64,000 bases of DNA from Bradyrhizobium tropiciagri (GTDB lineage: Bacteria; Pseudomonadota; Alphaproteobacteria; Rhizobiales; Xanthobacteraceae), in the NCBI RefSeq assembly GCF_018130545.1, contig NZ_JAFCKF010000004.1, positions 383,501 to 447,500 of the forward strand, written 5' to 3'. Every line of letters begins with the position of its first letter. Within the stretch, counting starts at the first letter, position 1. The notes under the pieces were generated by a model that saw only the letters and a program-made list of their open reading frames with translations, ran no database searches and was not told the DNA's origin. The position numbers and the translations under genes were made by a program. Shown piece after piece: positions 8,094 through 16,733 of the stretch.

Positions 8094-8555
8094 TCAGAGA
8101 ATCTTGCGATAGATCACGAAGCCGGGCTTGTCCGCGACCTTGTCATATAGCTGCATTGCGGTGTGATTGGTCTCATGCGTCTGCCAGTAGACGCGCGGCG
8201 ACCCGACGAGCTTGGCCTGCGCGTAGACGCCGTTGATCAAGGCGCGGCCGACGCCCTTACCGCGCGCGGCCTCGCTGGTGAAGAGATCCTGCAGATAGCA
8301 GGTCGGCGCGATCGCGGTGGTCGAGCGATGAAACAGATAGTGCGTCAAACCGAGCAACGTGCCGCCGGCGTCGGCGACCAGCGCATGCACCGGCTCGTAG
8401 GCATCGAAGAAGCGCGCCCACGTCATTGCCGTGATCTCGGGCGCGAGCGCGGTCGGTCCGGATCGTTCATAGAAGGCGTTGTAGCCGTCCCACAAGGGAA
8501 GCCACTGGGCGTAATCGTCGCGCGTGACGAAGCGGATGGTGACGTCGTCGGACAT
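8094..8555 (-). CDS. GNAT family N-acetyltransferase
   Basis: 153 residues from ATG 8555 (MSDDVTIRFVTRDDY); a start 24 bases further out is possible but has no better ribosome site. The acetyl-CoA loop is clear: LFTSEAARGKGVGRALINGVY (R/Q-x-x-G-x-G/A pattern), preceded by the beta4 strand CYLQDL and followed by VYWQTHETNHTAMQLYDKV, typical of the GNAT C-terminus. It would acetylate a small amine or a protein N-terminus; the acceptor is unknown. It is followed by a good terminator and appears monocistronic. Confidence 0.9.
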   Translation of the reverse strand: MSDDVTIRFVTRDDYAQWLPLWDGYNAFYERSGPTALAPEITAMTWARFFDAYEPVHALVADAGGTLLGLTHYLFHRSTTAIAPTCYLQDLFTSEAARGKGVGRALINGVYAQAKLVGSPRVYWQTHETNHTAMQLYDKVADKPGFVIYRKIL

Positions 8556-8651
8556 GGGTTGGATGATCCCGCATTGCACGATGCGTTGCGCATCGCCTGT
8601 CGCGTTTTATCGCCGCCGTCGTACGGGATCAATTGCGGACGAGGTCGCGCC

Positions 8652-9467
8652 TCATTCGGCCGCGCGCAGCAATCGCGCCAGATGGCGTTCGCGCCCGGCG
8701 CGCTGCGCCCGGTATTCGTCGGCCTTTGCCGGATCGTCGGTGTGCCGCACAAGGTCGGTCACCGGCGTATAGCTCAGCATGCGGCCGCCGTCGGGCAGCG
8801 CCGTGCAGCTGAAGCGCAACACCTGGCCGTCGGCGAGATTGAGGTTGATCGGTGTGGAATCGCCTGAACGCATCATCGCGATGCGATCAGTGATGAATGC
8901 GCTGAGCTCGTCTTCCGGCAATTCATAGGCGCCGGTATCGCGGCCATGATACATCAGCGCGACGAAGGGCGGTTTGCTCTCGGCCTGCGCATCCGACAGC
9001 GCGAAATAATCGCGGAAGGCGCGGTTGATGAATTCGGCGCGGGTGTCGGCATCGAGCAGCACGATGCCGATATCGACCCGGTCGAGCGCGGCGGCGAGCC
9101 GCTCTGACGTGGCGTGGTGCTGCTGGTCGGCGGCAAAGGCGTCGATCCATTTCTGCCGCAGCATTCCGGTGATCAAGGCGGTGCCGGCCGCGGTCGCCGC
9201 CAGCAGCAGCATCCGCGCGACGTCGGCCGTGTCATAGCCAGGCAGCGCGCGATGATCGAGGAAGAACAGCGCCGAGCCAGCCACCGCGATCGCGGCGGAG
9301 ATCAGCCCGGAGGCGATGCCGCTGATCGAGCTCGCCAGCGCCACGATGCAGACGAACAGCGGCGCGGGATTGGGGACGGCGACAACGAGGCGATCGATCA
9401 GGAAGGCGGCAAGCGCTGTGATCGCCGTCAGGGCCGGGCCTGAAATTGCACGCCAGTCGAACCGCAT
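8652..9467 (-). CDS. membrane protein with DUF4118-like sensor region and one PAS domain, no kinase
   Basis: 271 residues from ATG 9467 (MRFDWRAISGPAL). Residues about 8-105 give three to four membrane helices, including FLIDRLVVAVPNPAPLFVCI, which resembles the DUF4118/KdpD-type membrane module. Residues about 120-250 form a PAS fold: LAAALDRVDIGIVLLDADTRAEFINRAF and FSCTALPDGGRMLSYTPVTD. No histidine kinase, GGDEF or HTH follows; the protein stops soon after the PAS. It could be a truncated sensor or a stand-alone modulator acting through a partner. The 97-bp gap to the acetyltransferase gene downstream leaves an operon possible. Confidence 0.7.
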   Translation of the reverse strand: MRFDWRAISGPALTAITALAAFLIDRLVVAVPNPAPLFVCIVALASSISGIASGLISAAIAVAGSALFFLDHRALPGYDTADVARMLLLAATAAGTALITGMLRQKWIDAFAADQQHHATSERLAAALDRVDIGIVLLDADTRAEFINRAFRDYFALSDAQAESKPPFVALMYHGRDTGAYELPEDELSAFITDRIAMMRSGDSTPINLNLADGQVLRFSCTALPDGGRMLSYTPVTDLVRHTDDPAKADEYRAQRAGRERHLARLLRAAE

Positions 9468-9678
9468 GCGTGTTCTCGCTATCTGTCGAACAAACGATAA
9501 AGCGTTAGTTTGACAACAGGGCCGCAACGGCGCCGGCATTTCGGTCGTGACCGTTAAGCGGGCCTTGCGCGGGCTGAACCAGCTTTCGCTGCTTTCAAAT
9601 CAAATGATATGCAGATCGGTATGGAACCCGGTTCCGGGCCTGCGGGTTACCGCCTGCTTTGCTTGCAAGAGGACATCG

Positions 9679-10032
9679 ATGCCCGCCATTTCGCCTTCGC
9701 TGCTGCCGATTCTGATGCTGTTCGCCTCGAACGTCTTCATGACCTTCGCCTGGTACGGTCACCTCAAGTTCAAGGACCATTCGCTGCCCCTCGTCATCAT
9801 GGTGAGCTGGGGCATCGCCTTCTTCGAATATTGGCTGGCGGTGCCGGCCAATCGCTGGGGCAGCGCGGTCTATAGCGCGGCGCAGCTCAAGACCATGCAG
9901 GAGGTGATCACGCTGGTCGTGTTCGCCGGCTTCTCGGTGCTGTACCTGAAGGAGCCGCTGGGCTGGAATCACGCGCTCGGATTTGCCTTCATCGCCGCCG
10001 GCGCGTTCTTCATCTTCCACAAATGGAGCTAG
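9679..10032 (+). CDS. DMT-type membrane protein, DUF486
   Basis: 117 residues from ATG 9679 with AGAGGA upstream; longer in-frame extension lacks a site. Four hydrophobic helices, with SNVFMTFAWYGHLKF, FFEYWLAVPANRWG and LKTMQEVITLVVF as conserved-looking stretches, identify DUF486, a half-size relative of drug/metabolite transporters. Such proteins are inner-membrane and probably work as dimers; the substrate is unknown. Confidence 0.88.
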   Translation: MPAISPSLLPILMLFASNVFMTFAWYGHLKFKDHSLPLVIMVSWGIAFFEYWLAVPANRWGSAVYSAAQLKTMQEVITLVVFAGFSVLYLKEPLGWNHALGFAFIAAGAFFIFHKWS

Positions 10033-10042
10033 CGCATTGGCG

Positions 10043-10198
10043 CTAGCGGTGCGGAGCCTGTTTGGCGGCGGGCGTCGTCACCGGCGCGGGGTGGCCACGG
10101 TCTTCGCCCTGGGTGCCGGTCACGATCAGGAGCGATGCCGCCAGCAGGATCGCCGCTGACAGCGTCACGGTCACAAGTCCGACGGGGGTCTTCATCAT
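10043..10198 (-). CDS. small single-span membrane or secreted protein
   Basis: 51 residues, MMKTPVGLVTVTLSAAILLA at the start, then a short Gly/Pro/Ala-rich tail ending QAPHR. One hydrophobic helix at residues 6-27 acts as a signal or anchor. It sits downstream of another small single-span gene on the same strand, 61 bp apart, suggesting a two-gene unit. The start has no strong ribosome site. No family recognised. Confidence 0.45.
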   Translation of the reverse strand: MMKTPVGLVTVTLSAAILLAASLLIVTGTQGEDRGHPAPVTTPAAKQAPHR

Positions 10199-10259
10199 GT
10201 CGCGCCGCTGTCTCTCCCGCGCCTTGCCGCGGATCAGGTGCTAACTGGAATTTTCTGAA

Positions 10260-10436
10260 TTACGCCGGGATCGCAGTTACCATGCTCAGGTTGCTCGACA
10301 GCACCGTCACGGCGACGACCAGGCACAGCGTCAGCGCGCCAAGCGCGAGCGACGCGGCGATCGCGTTCGTCAGCCGGGATGATGCCACTGGGGCAAGGCG
10401 GCCGTGGAAGCCTGCCGTGCCGGACCACCGTCTCAT
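10260..10436 (-). CDS. small single-span membrane protein
   Basis: 58 residues: a basic N-terminus (MRRWSGTAGFHGRLAP), then a hydrophobic helix (AIAASLALGALTLCLVVAV) and a short Ser/Thr tail. A GAGGGA ribosome site lies 8 bases before the ATG. It is followed on the same strand by the 51-residue membrane protein gene. Inside-positive orientation would leave the C-terminus periplasmic. No family recognised; coding status rests on the ribosome site and plausible topology. Confidence 0.5.
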   Translation of the reverse strand: MRRWSGTAGFHGRLAPVASSRLTNAIAASLALGALTLCLVVAVTVLSSNLSMVTAIPA

Positions 10437-10617
10437 GGTCTAAATCCCTCAGGCCGCGAGCGAATCACTCGCGACATCCGAACGAATCTGCCGATGGTCA
10501 CCGGCAACATTGCGGCGGCGGGGTCCCCCGAAAATGGCCGAAATACGGCCAAACGGGCAGTTTTGCCCGCTGTTTAGGCAGTTTCCCCGCTGTTCCCGCT
10601 ATCCAGGCCCAGTTGTT

Positions 10618-11265
10618 TCAGAGGCCGGCCACAAGGCGGGCCTGCGGCTCGGCGTCGGGCTGCCAATCCATCGAGACGAATCCGGGGGTCTGCTCGACCC
10701 GTTTCAGCCAGGCGCGGATCGAGGGGAAAGTCGTCAGGTCGAAGTCGCAGCGGTCGGCGACATGGGTGTAGCCGTAGAGCGCGATGTCGGCGACGGTGAA
10801 CTGTTCGGCGGCGAAAAAGGTGTGCCCCTTGAGGTGATTTTCCATCACCTGCAGTGCCGCGTAGCCGCGCTCCATCCAGTCCTCCAGCGCGTGGGTCTGC
10901 AGGTCGCGCCCGCCCTTGACCAGCGACAGCCAGAAATAGGCGGCGCCGATATTCGGCTCCAGCGCATGCTGCTCGAAGAACATCCACTGCAGCGCCTCGG
11001 CGCGCTCGATCCGCGACTCCGGCGCCAGCGGCGTGCCGATCGCAACGTACCAGAGGATGGCGTTGGACTCGGCGAGATAGCGGCCGTCGGCGACCTCGAG
11101 CAGCGGCACCTGGCCGCTTGGATTCTTGGCCAGGAAGTCCGGGGTGCGGCTCTCGCCGCGCAGGATGTCGATCTCGATTGCCTCGTACGGCGTGTTCAGC
11201 ACGGCAAGCGCCAGCCGGACCTTGTAGCTGTTGCCGGAGCGCTGCATCGAATAGAGCTTGTACAT
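10618..11265 (-). CDS. glutathione S-transferase family protein
   Basis: 215 residues from ATG 11265 (MYKLYSMQRSGNSYKVRLAL). The thioredoxin-fold domain occupies residues 1-80, with NPSGQVPLLEV and the glutathione gamma-glutamyl contact LAESNAILWYVA; the helical C-domain includes FTVADIALYGYTHVAD (N-capping box). A Ser at position 9 or 12 is the candidate catalytic residue. Cytosolic detoxification or thiol chemistry is expected, substrate unknown. A second, distinct GST is at 29191-29781. Upstream open frame (to 11412) has no start support. Confidence 0.9.
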   Translation of the reverse strand: MYKLYSMQRSGNSYKVRLALAVLNTPYEAIEIDILRGESRTPDFLAKNPSGQVPLLEVADGRYLAESNAILWYVAIGTPLAPESRIERAEALQWMFFEQHALEPNIGAAYFWLSLVKGGRDLQTHALEDWMERGYAALQVMENHLKGHTFFAAEQFTVADIALYGYTHVADRCDFDLTTFPSIRAWLKRVEQTPGFVSMDWQPDAEPQARLVAGL

Positions 11266-13076
<1,811 letters not shown>

Positions 13077-13094
13077 TTGTTTCTGATCTAAGAA

Positions 13095-13126
13095 AACGCT
13101 CCCGCACCAGATGCGGGAGCGTTTTT
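13095..13126 (+). terminator. rho-independent terminator after the aminotransferase
   Basis: AACGCTCCCGCA and TGCGGGAGCGTT form a perfect 12-bp stem with a loop of about 5 bases, followed by TTTTG. It starts 18 bp past the aspC stop. Confidence 0.9.
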
Positions 13127-13326
13127 GTTTGTGGCATTCAATCGCCTGCCGGTAAAATCGCAGAGTCAAATCACAAGCAGCTCACTTCACGCGCGTGTGT
13201 GCGAACATCGATGCCACAGGCGGGAAGTTTTTACGGCCTCTTTGCGAACTGCCTTGTTTTGGACACGACCCTTGCTTTCTGTCCGCCGCACAAATTCCAG
13301 TTCAGTTCACCTTGCGGAGACAGATA

Positions 13327-13851
13327 ATGCGACTTTCGACTCTCACCCTTGCAGCGCTTGCGTTGCTGGCGCCGTTCGCCACCGCCAACGCGGCGCCCCA
13401 GCAGGTTCAGGCCGGGGTTCTGCAATGCCAGGGCGGCGAGAACGTCGGCTTCGTCGTCGGCTCTGTTGCCCGCCTCGAGTGCGTGTTCCAGAGCGGCGGC
13501 CGCCGCCCCGAGCCCTATGTTGCGACCGTGAAGCGCATCGGCGTCGACCTCGGCGTCACCGCGACCACCCAGCTCGCCTGGGCCGTCAGCGCGCCGACCA
13601 CGCAGCTCCCGCGCGGTGCGCTTGCCGGCAGCTACGGCGGCGTCGGCATCAACGCCTCGGTCGGCCTCGGCGCCGGCGGTAACTTCCTGTTCGGCGGCCC
13701 GAACAACGCCTACGCGCTGCAGCCGATCAGCGTGCAGGGCCAGACGGGCCTCAACGTTGCGGCCGGCATCGCCGGGATCGATCTCGAGCCGGTTGCCTAC
13801 GGTCCGCGCCGTCACCATCGCCATCACCGTCATCATCATCACCACCACTAA
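13327..13851 (+). CDS. secreted DUF992 protein with histidine-rich C-terminal tail
   Basis: 174 residues; ATG 13327 follows GGAGACA. A signal peptide (MRLSTLTLAALALLAPFATANA, cleaved before APQQV) is clear. The mature part is DUF992: VQAGVLQCQGGENVGFVVGSV, LECVFQ, YVATVKRIGVDLGVT, and the glycine-rich GGNFLFGGPNNAYALQP. The protein ends RRHHRHHRHHHHHH, a natural His tail of about 14 residues likely to bind Ni, Zn, Cu or Fe. A DUF992 paralogue follows at 14111. The role of the family is unknown; location is periplasm or outer surface. Confidence 0.9.
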   Translation: MRLSTLTLAALALLAPFATANAAPQQVQAGVLQCQGGENVGFVVGSVARLECVFQSGGRRPEPYVATVKRIGVDLGVTATTQLAWAVSAPTTQLPRGALAGSYGGVGINASVGLGAGGNFLFGGPNNAYALQPISVQGQTGLNVAAGIAGIDLEPVAYGPRRHHRHHRHHHHHH

Positions 13852-13871
13852 GCCGGTCGGTGTTCGATCAG

Positions 13872-13899
13872 AGAGGCCCGCGAAAGCGGGCCTCTTTTT
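13872..13899 (+). terminator. rho-independent terminator after first DUF992 gene
   Basis: AGAGGCCCGC-GAAA-GCGGGCCTCT, a perfect 10-bp stem with a GNRA tetraloop, followed by TTTTG, 20 bp after the stop. It separates the two DUF992 genes, so they are probably independent transcripts. Confidence 0.92.
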
Positions 13900-14039
13900 G
13901 TTGTCGGTTGTTTGCTGTCCGTTGCTCGGCCAGATCGGCAGGCCCGGTGGAACATAGCAGCGCCGCAACATCTCCCAACAATTGGTGGCCGAGCACCGCA
14001 AATTCTGGCTGACCATGCGATGTTATGGCATAGGATGCG

Positions 14040-14065
14040 AACGGCGCCGCACACACGGCGCCGTT
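14040..14065 (+). promoter_or_regulatory. strong hairpin in the leader of the second DUF992 gene
   Basis: AACGGCGCCG and CGGCGCCGTT form a perfect 10-bp stem with a CACACA loop, 46 bp before ATG 14111. No U-tract follows, so it is more likely an mRNA-stability or processing element than a terminator. Function inferred only from position. Confidence 0.4.
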
Positions 14066-14110
14066 CTGTTCTCTGCTCGCGTCATGCCTCTCAGCCGGAG
14101 ACTCCCCAAC

Positions 14111-14593
14111 ATGCGTCGCTTCACTCTCCTCGCCGGTGCTGCCATTGCCACGCTGATCGCAATCGTTGGCGCCAACGCCCAACAGCCGAGCCAGCGCGTT
14201 CAGGTCGGCGTCCTGGAATGCCGCGGCGGCGCGAGCATCGGCTTCATCGTCGGTTCCGTGACCAACCTCGGCTGCGTGCTGCGCGCCAATGGCATGCCTG
14301 AGGACCGCTACATCGCGACCATCCACAAGGTCGGCATCGATCTCGGCATCACGCAGGAGTCGGCATTGGCCTGGGGCGTCTACGCACCGGTGGAACGGCT
14401 CGGGCCGGGTGCGCTCTCCGGCAATTACGCCGGCGCGCAAGGCAGCGCGACGCTCGGCGTCGGCGTCGGCGGCAACGTGCTGGTCGGCGGCTCCGACAAC
14501 ACCATCGCCCTGCAGCCGCTCAGCGTGCAGGGCCAGGTCGGCGTCAACGTCGCCGCCGGCCTCGAAAGCCTCGAGCTGCGTCCAGGTCGCTAA
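14111..14593 (+). CDS. secreted DUF992 protein
   Basis: 160 residues from ATG 14111. Signal peptide MRRFTLLAGAAIATLIAIVG with cleavage after GANA. The mature part parallels the upstream paralogue segment by segment: VQVGVLECRGGASIGFIVGSV, LGCVLR, YIATIHKVGIDLGIT, GGNVLVGGSDNTIALQP, but it lacks the His tail and ends in ELRPGR. Two Cys (VLEC and LGC) are shared with the paralogue and may form a disulphide. Its stop overlaps by four bases the stop of the convergent hydrolase gene. Confidence 0.9.
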   Translation: MRRFTLLAGAAIATLIAIVGANAQQPSQRVQVGVLECRGGASIGFIVGSVTNLGCVLRANGMPEDRYIATIHKVGIDLGITQESALAWGVYAPVERLGPGALSGNYAGAQGSATLGVGVGGNVLVGGSDNTIALQPLSVQGQVGVNVAAGLESLELRPGR

Positions 14594-15522
14594 GGCGCGC
14601 GCGCCGCGTTCTCCAATCGGCCGAAGAAGCCGCGGGCTTCTTCGGCAACGATCCCGGGTGCTTCGGCGTGAACATAGTGCCCGGTGTCGACGAACCTGAT
14701 CGACGGTTCGCTCCAGTAGTCATTCAACCTGTCCGACCATTCGGGCGCGATCAATGGATCGCGGCGGCCCCAGAGAAAGCGCGATGGCACGTCGATGCGC
14801 GGCTGCGCCGGCAGCTTGCCTTCGAGCCACAAGCGGCGATTGGGCGCGGAAGACAGATACCAGTCGAAGCCACCCTGGATGTTGCCCGGCTTCATGAAGT
14901 TATCGACATAGGCTTCCAGCAGATCGCCGAACACGGCGGCATCGTCGCCCGACCAGTGGTCGAGGAAATGGCGGAAATAGAGTCGGCATGACTCGCGCGA
15001 GCTTCCGACCAGTTGCGCGGCCCATGGCAGCTGCTGGAAGTATTGATACCAGACTTCGATCAGGTGGCCGGGCTGGCCGTAGCGCTGGCCGAGGCCCGGA
15101 TAGGGCGTGCAGAGATAGAGCGTGCCGGTCAGCCGCTGCGGGGCATGATGCGACATCGCCTGCATGACATAAGCGCCGAGATCGCCGCCGATCGCGCCGA
15201 AGCTGCCATGGCCGAGCGCATCCATGACTGCGAACATATCCAGCGCGTGGCGCTCCGCAGTCGCGGACGCGTCGGGGCCCGGCACCGGCTTGCCGGTGTC
15301 GCCGCAGCCGCGCAGGTCGGGCGCAATCAGCTCGAAGCTGTCGCCGAGGTGCAGCATCAGCGGGCGCCACACCAGCCAGAACTCCGGCCAGCCATGGAGC
15401 AGCAGCAGCGGCGGGCCCTTGCCGAACCGCGCGACGTTGACGCGCAGGCCGTCGATGTCGATTTTCTGTTGCTTGATGCCAGCCGCGGCTGCGTCCGCGA
15501 AGGCTTTTTCCAGTGCCGTCAT
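14590..15522 (-). CDS. alpha/beta-fold hydrolase, epoxide-hydrolase-like
   Basis: 310 residues; ATG 15522 has a perfect AGGAGGT site. HGWPEFWLVWRPLM carries the oxyanion-hole HGxP motif of epoxide hydrolases. The nucleophile elbow is GGDLGAYV, with Asp as candidate nucleophile, rather than the Ser of esterases. A cap domain lies in the middle (residues about 150-230), WGRRDPLIAPEW follows, and the catalytic His is in DTGHYVHAEAP. Expected to open epoxides or dehalogenate; the substrate is unknown. It is divergent from a LysR gene with 125 bp between starts, so regulation by that LysR is plausible. Confidence 0.88.
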   Translation of the reverse strand: MTALEKAFADAAAAGIKQQKIDIDGLRVNVARFGKGPPLLLLHGWPEFWLVWRPLMLHLGDSFELIAPDLRGCGDTGKPVPGPDASATAERHALDMFAVMDALGHGSFGAIGGDLGAYVMQAMSHHAPQRLTGTLYLCTPYPGLGQRYGQPGHLIEVWYQYFQQLPWAAQLVGSSRESCRLYFRHFLDHWSGDDAAVFGDLLEAYVDNFMKPGNIQGGFDWYLSSAPNRRLWLEGKLPAQPRIDVPSRFLWGRRDPLIAPEWSDRLNDYWSEPSIRFVDTGHYVHAEAPGIVAEEARGFFGRLENAARAP

Positions 15523-15647
15523 TGCGACCTCCTGTGGTTTTGCCGCAGGCTGTCCGCGTTCGCGCGTCCGGTCCAATACTCGTTCGATACGCTAGCAGAG
15601 CTATTGCGTATTGCTGCCGGCGCCGGCCGCCGTGCTATATCGCCGGC

Positions 15648-16556
15648 ATGGAATTGCGACACCTGCGATATTTCGTGGCGCTCGGCGAAGAATTGAATTT
15701 CACGCGCGCGGCCGAGCGGCTGCACATCGCGCAACCGCCGCTGAGCCAGCAGATCCGTCAGCTCGAGGAGGAGCTCGGCGTCACGCTGCTGCAACGGAAT
15801 AGCCGTCCGGTCAGGCTCACCGAGGCCGGCGAGCTGTTCCTTGTGCGTGCCCGCGCGCTGCTCGCAGGTCTCGAAGAGGCAGTTGCGGACACGCGGCGCG
15901 TCGGTCGCGGTCAGGCCGGCAAGCTCGGAATCGGTTTCGTCGGCTCCGCGATGTTTGCCGGCCTTGCCGATATTGTCGGCGCCTATCGCGACGCCTGTCC
16001 CGATGTCGAGCTCGTGCTTGACGAGATGCTGGCAGCCGAGATCGCCGAGGCGCTGCGGCGGCGTCGCATCGATGTCGGCTTCGCGCGTCCGGCGCTGTTG
16101 CCCGAAGCGGGTCTTGCCCAGCGTGTCATCCTCGATGAGCCGTATGTTGCAGCGCTGCCGCGCGCGCATCCCCTCGCGGCGCGCGGCGAGATCGCGCTCG
16201 CCGAATTGTCCGACGATGCCTTCGTGCTTTATCCGGTCCGCCCCGAGCCTTCGGTCACCGGCCTGATCATCGCGGCCTGCCAGGCCGCCGGCTTCACGCC
16301 GCGGCTTGCGCAGGAGGTGCTTCATCTGCAAACTGCGATCGGCCTGATTGCCGCGGGCGTCGGTGTGTCGCTTGTTCCGGAGGCCGCGGCACGCGCGCAG
16401 ACGGGGCGCGGCGTGGCTTACGTGCGGCTTGCTGCGCCAATGGTGACGGCGCCGCTCACGATCGCGTGGCGTGAAGAGGATGTCTCGCCCGCCGTGCAGC
16501 GCCTGCTCGACATCGCGACGCGCTGGCGCGGGATCGCGCTGCGCTCTGCGCCCTGA
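15648..16556 (+). CDS. LysR-family transcriptional regulator
   Basis: 302 residues from ATG 15648 (MELRHLRYFVALGEELNFTRAAE). The winged helix-turn-helix covers residues 1-60 (LHIAQPPLSQQIRQLEEELG), followed by a periplasmic-binding-protein-like effector domain beginning KLGIGFVGSAMFAG; it resembles the BenM/CatM-type subgroup. It is divergent from the epoxide-hydrolase-like gene. CAATAC (15574-15579) and GTATTG (15608-15613) form a wide inverted repeat in the gap that could be part of its binding region. The effector is unknown. Confidence 0.92.
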   Translation: MELRHLRYFVALGEELNFTRAAERLHIAQPPLSQQIRQLEEELGVTLLQRNSRPVRLTEAGELFLVRARALLAGLEEAVADTRRVGRGQAGKLGIGFVGSAMFAGLADIVGAYRDACPDVELVLDEMLAAEIAEALRRRRIDVGFARPALLPEAGLAQRVILDEPYVAALPRAHPLAARGEIALAELSDDAFVLYPVRPEPSVTGLIIAACQAAGFTPRLAQEVLHLQTAIGLIAAGVGVSLVPEAAARAQTGRGVAYVRLAAPMVTAPLTIAWREEDVSPAVQRLLDIATRWRGIALRSAP

Positions 16557-16733
16557 GGAACCGACGAGCGGACGCAATCGACTGGACGATGACGGCGCTG
16601 CGCGCTGCCATCGCAAACTTGCGCGACGCCGCACCGCAGCGACGTTTTCCCGCTTGCCAAAAGTCAAACGCAGGCAGAGCATGAATGGTCGCCGACCCAA
16701 TCATGGGCCGAGCTCCAAAACGAGGAGGCGGCA

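Noticed and set aside
13840-13851. His-rich tail as an engineered tag
   Set aside because: The tail is interspersed with Arg (RRHHRHHR) and sits in a native signal-peptide protein; nothing suggests a construct.
13874-13899. GCGGGCCTC hairpin as part of a dispersed repeat
   Set aside because: Perfect stem with GNRA loop and T-run directly after a stop fits an ordinary terminator.
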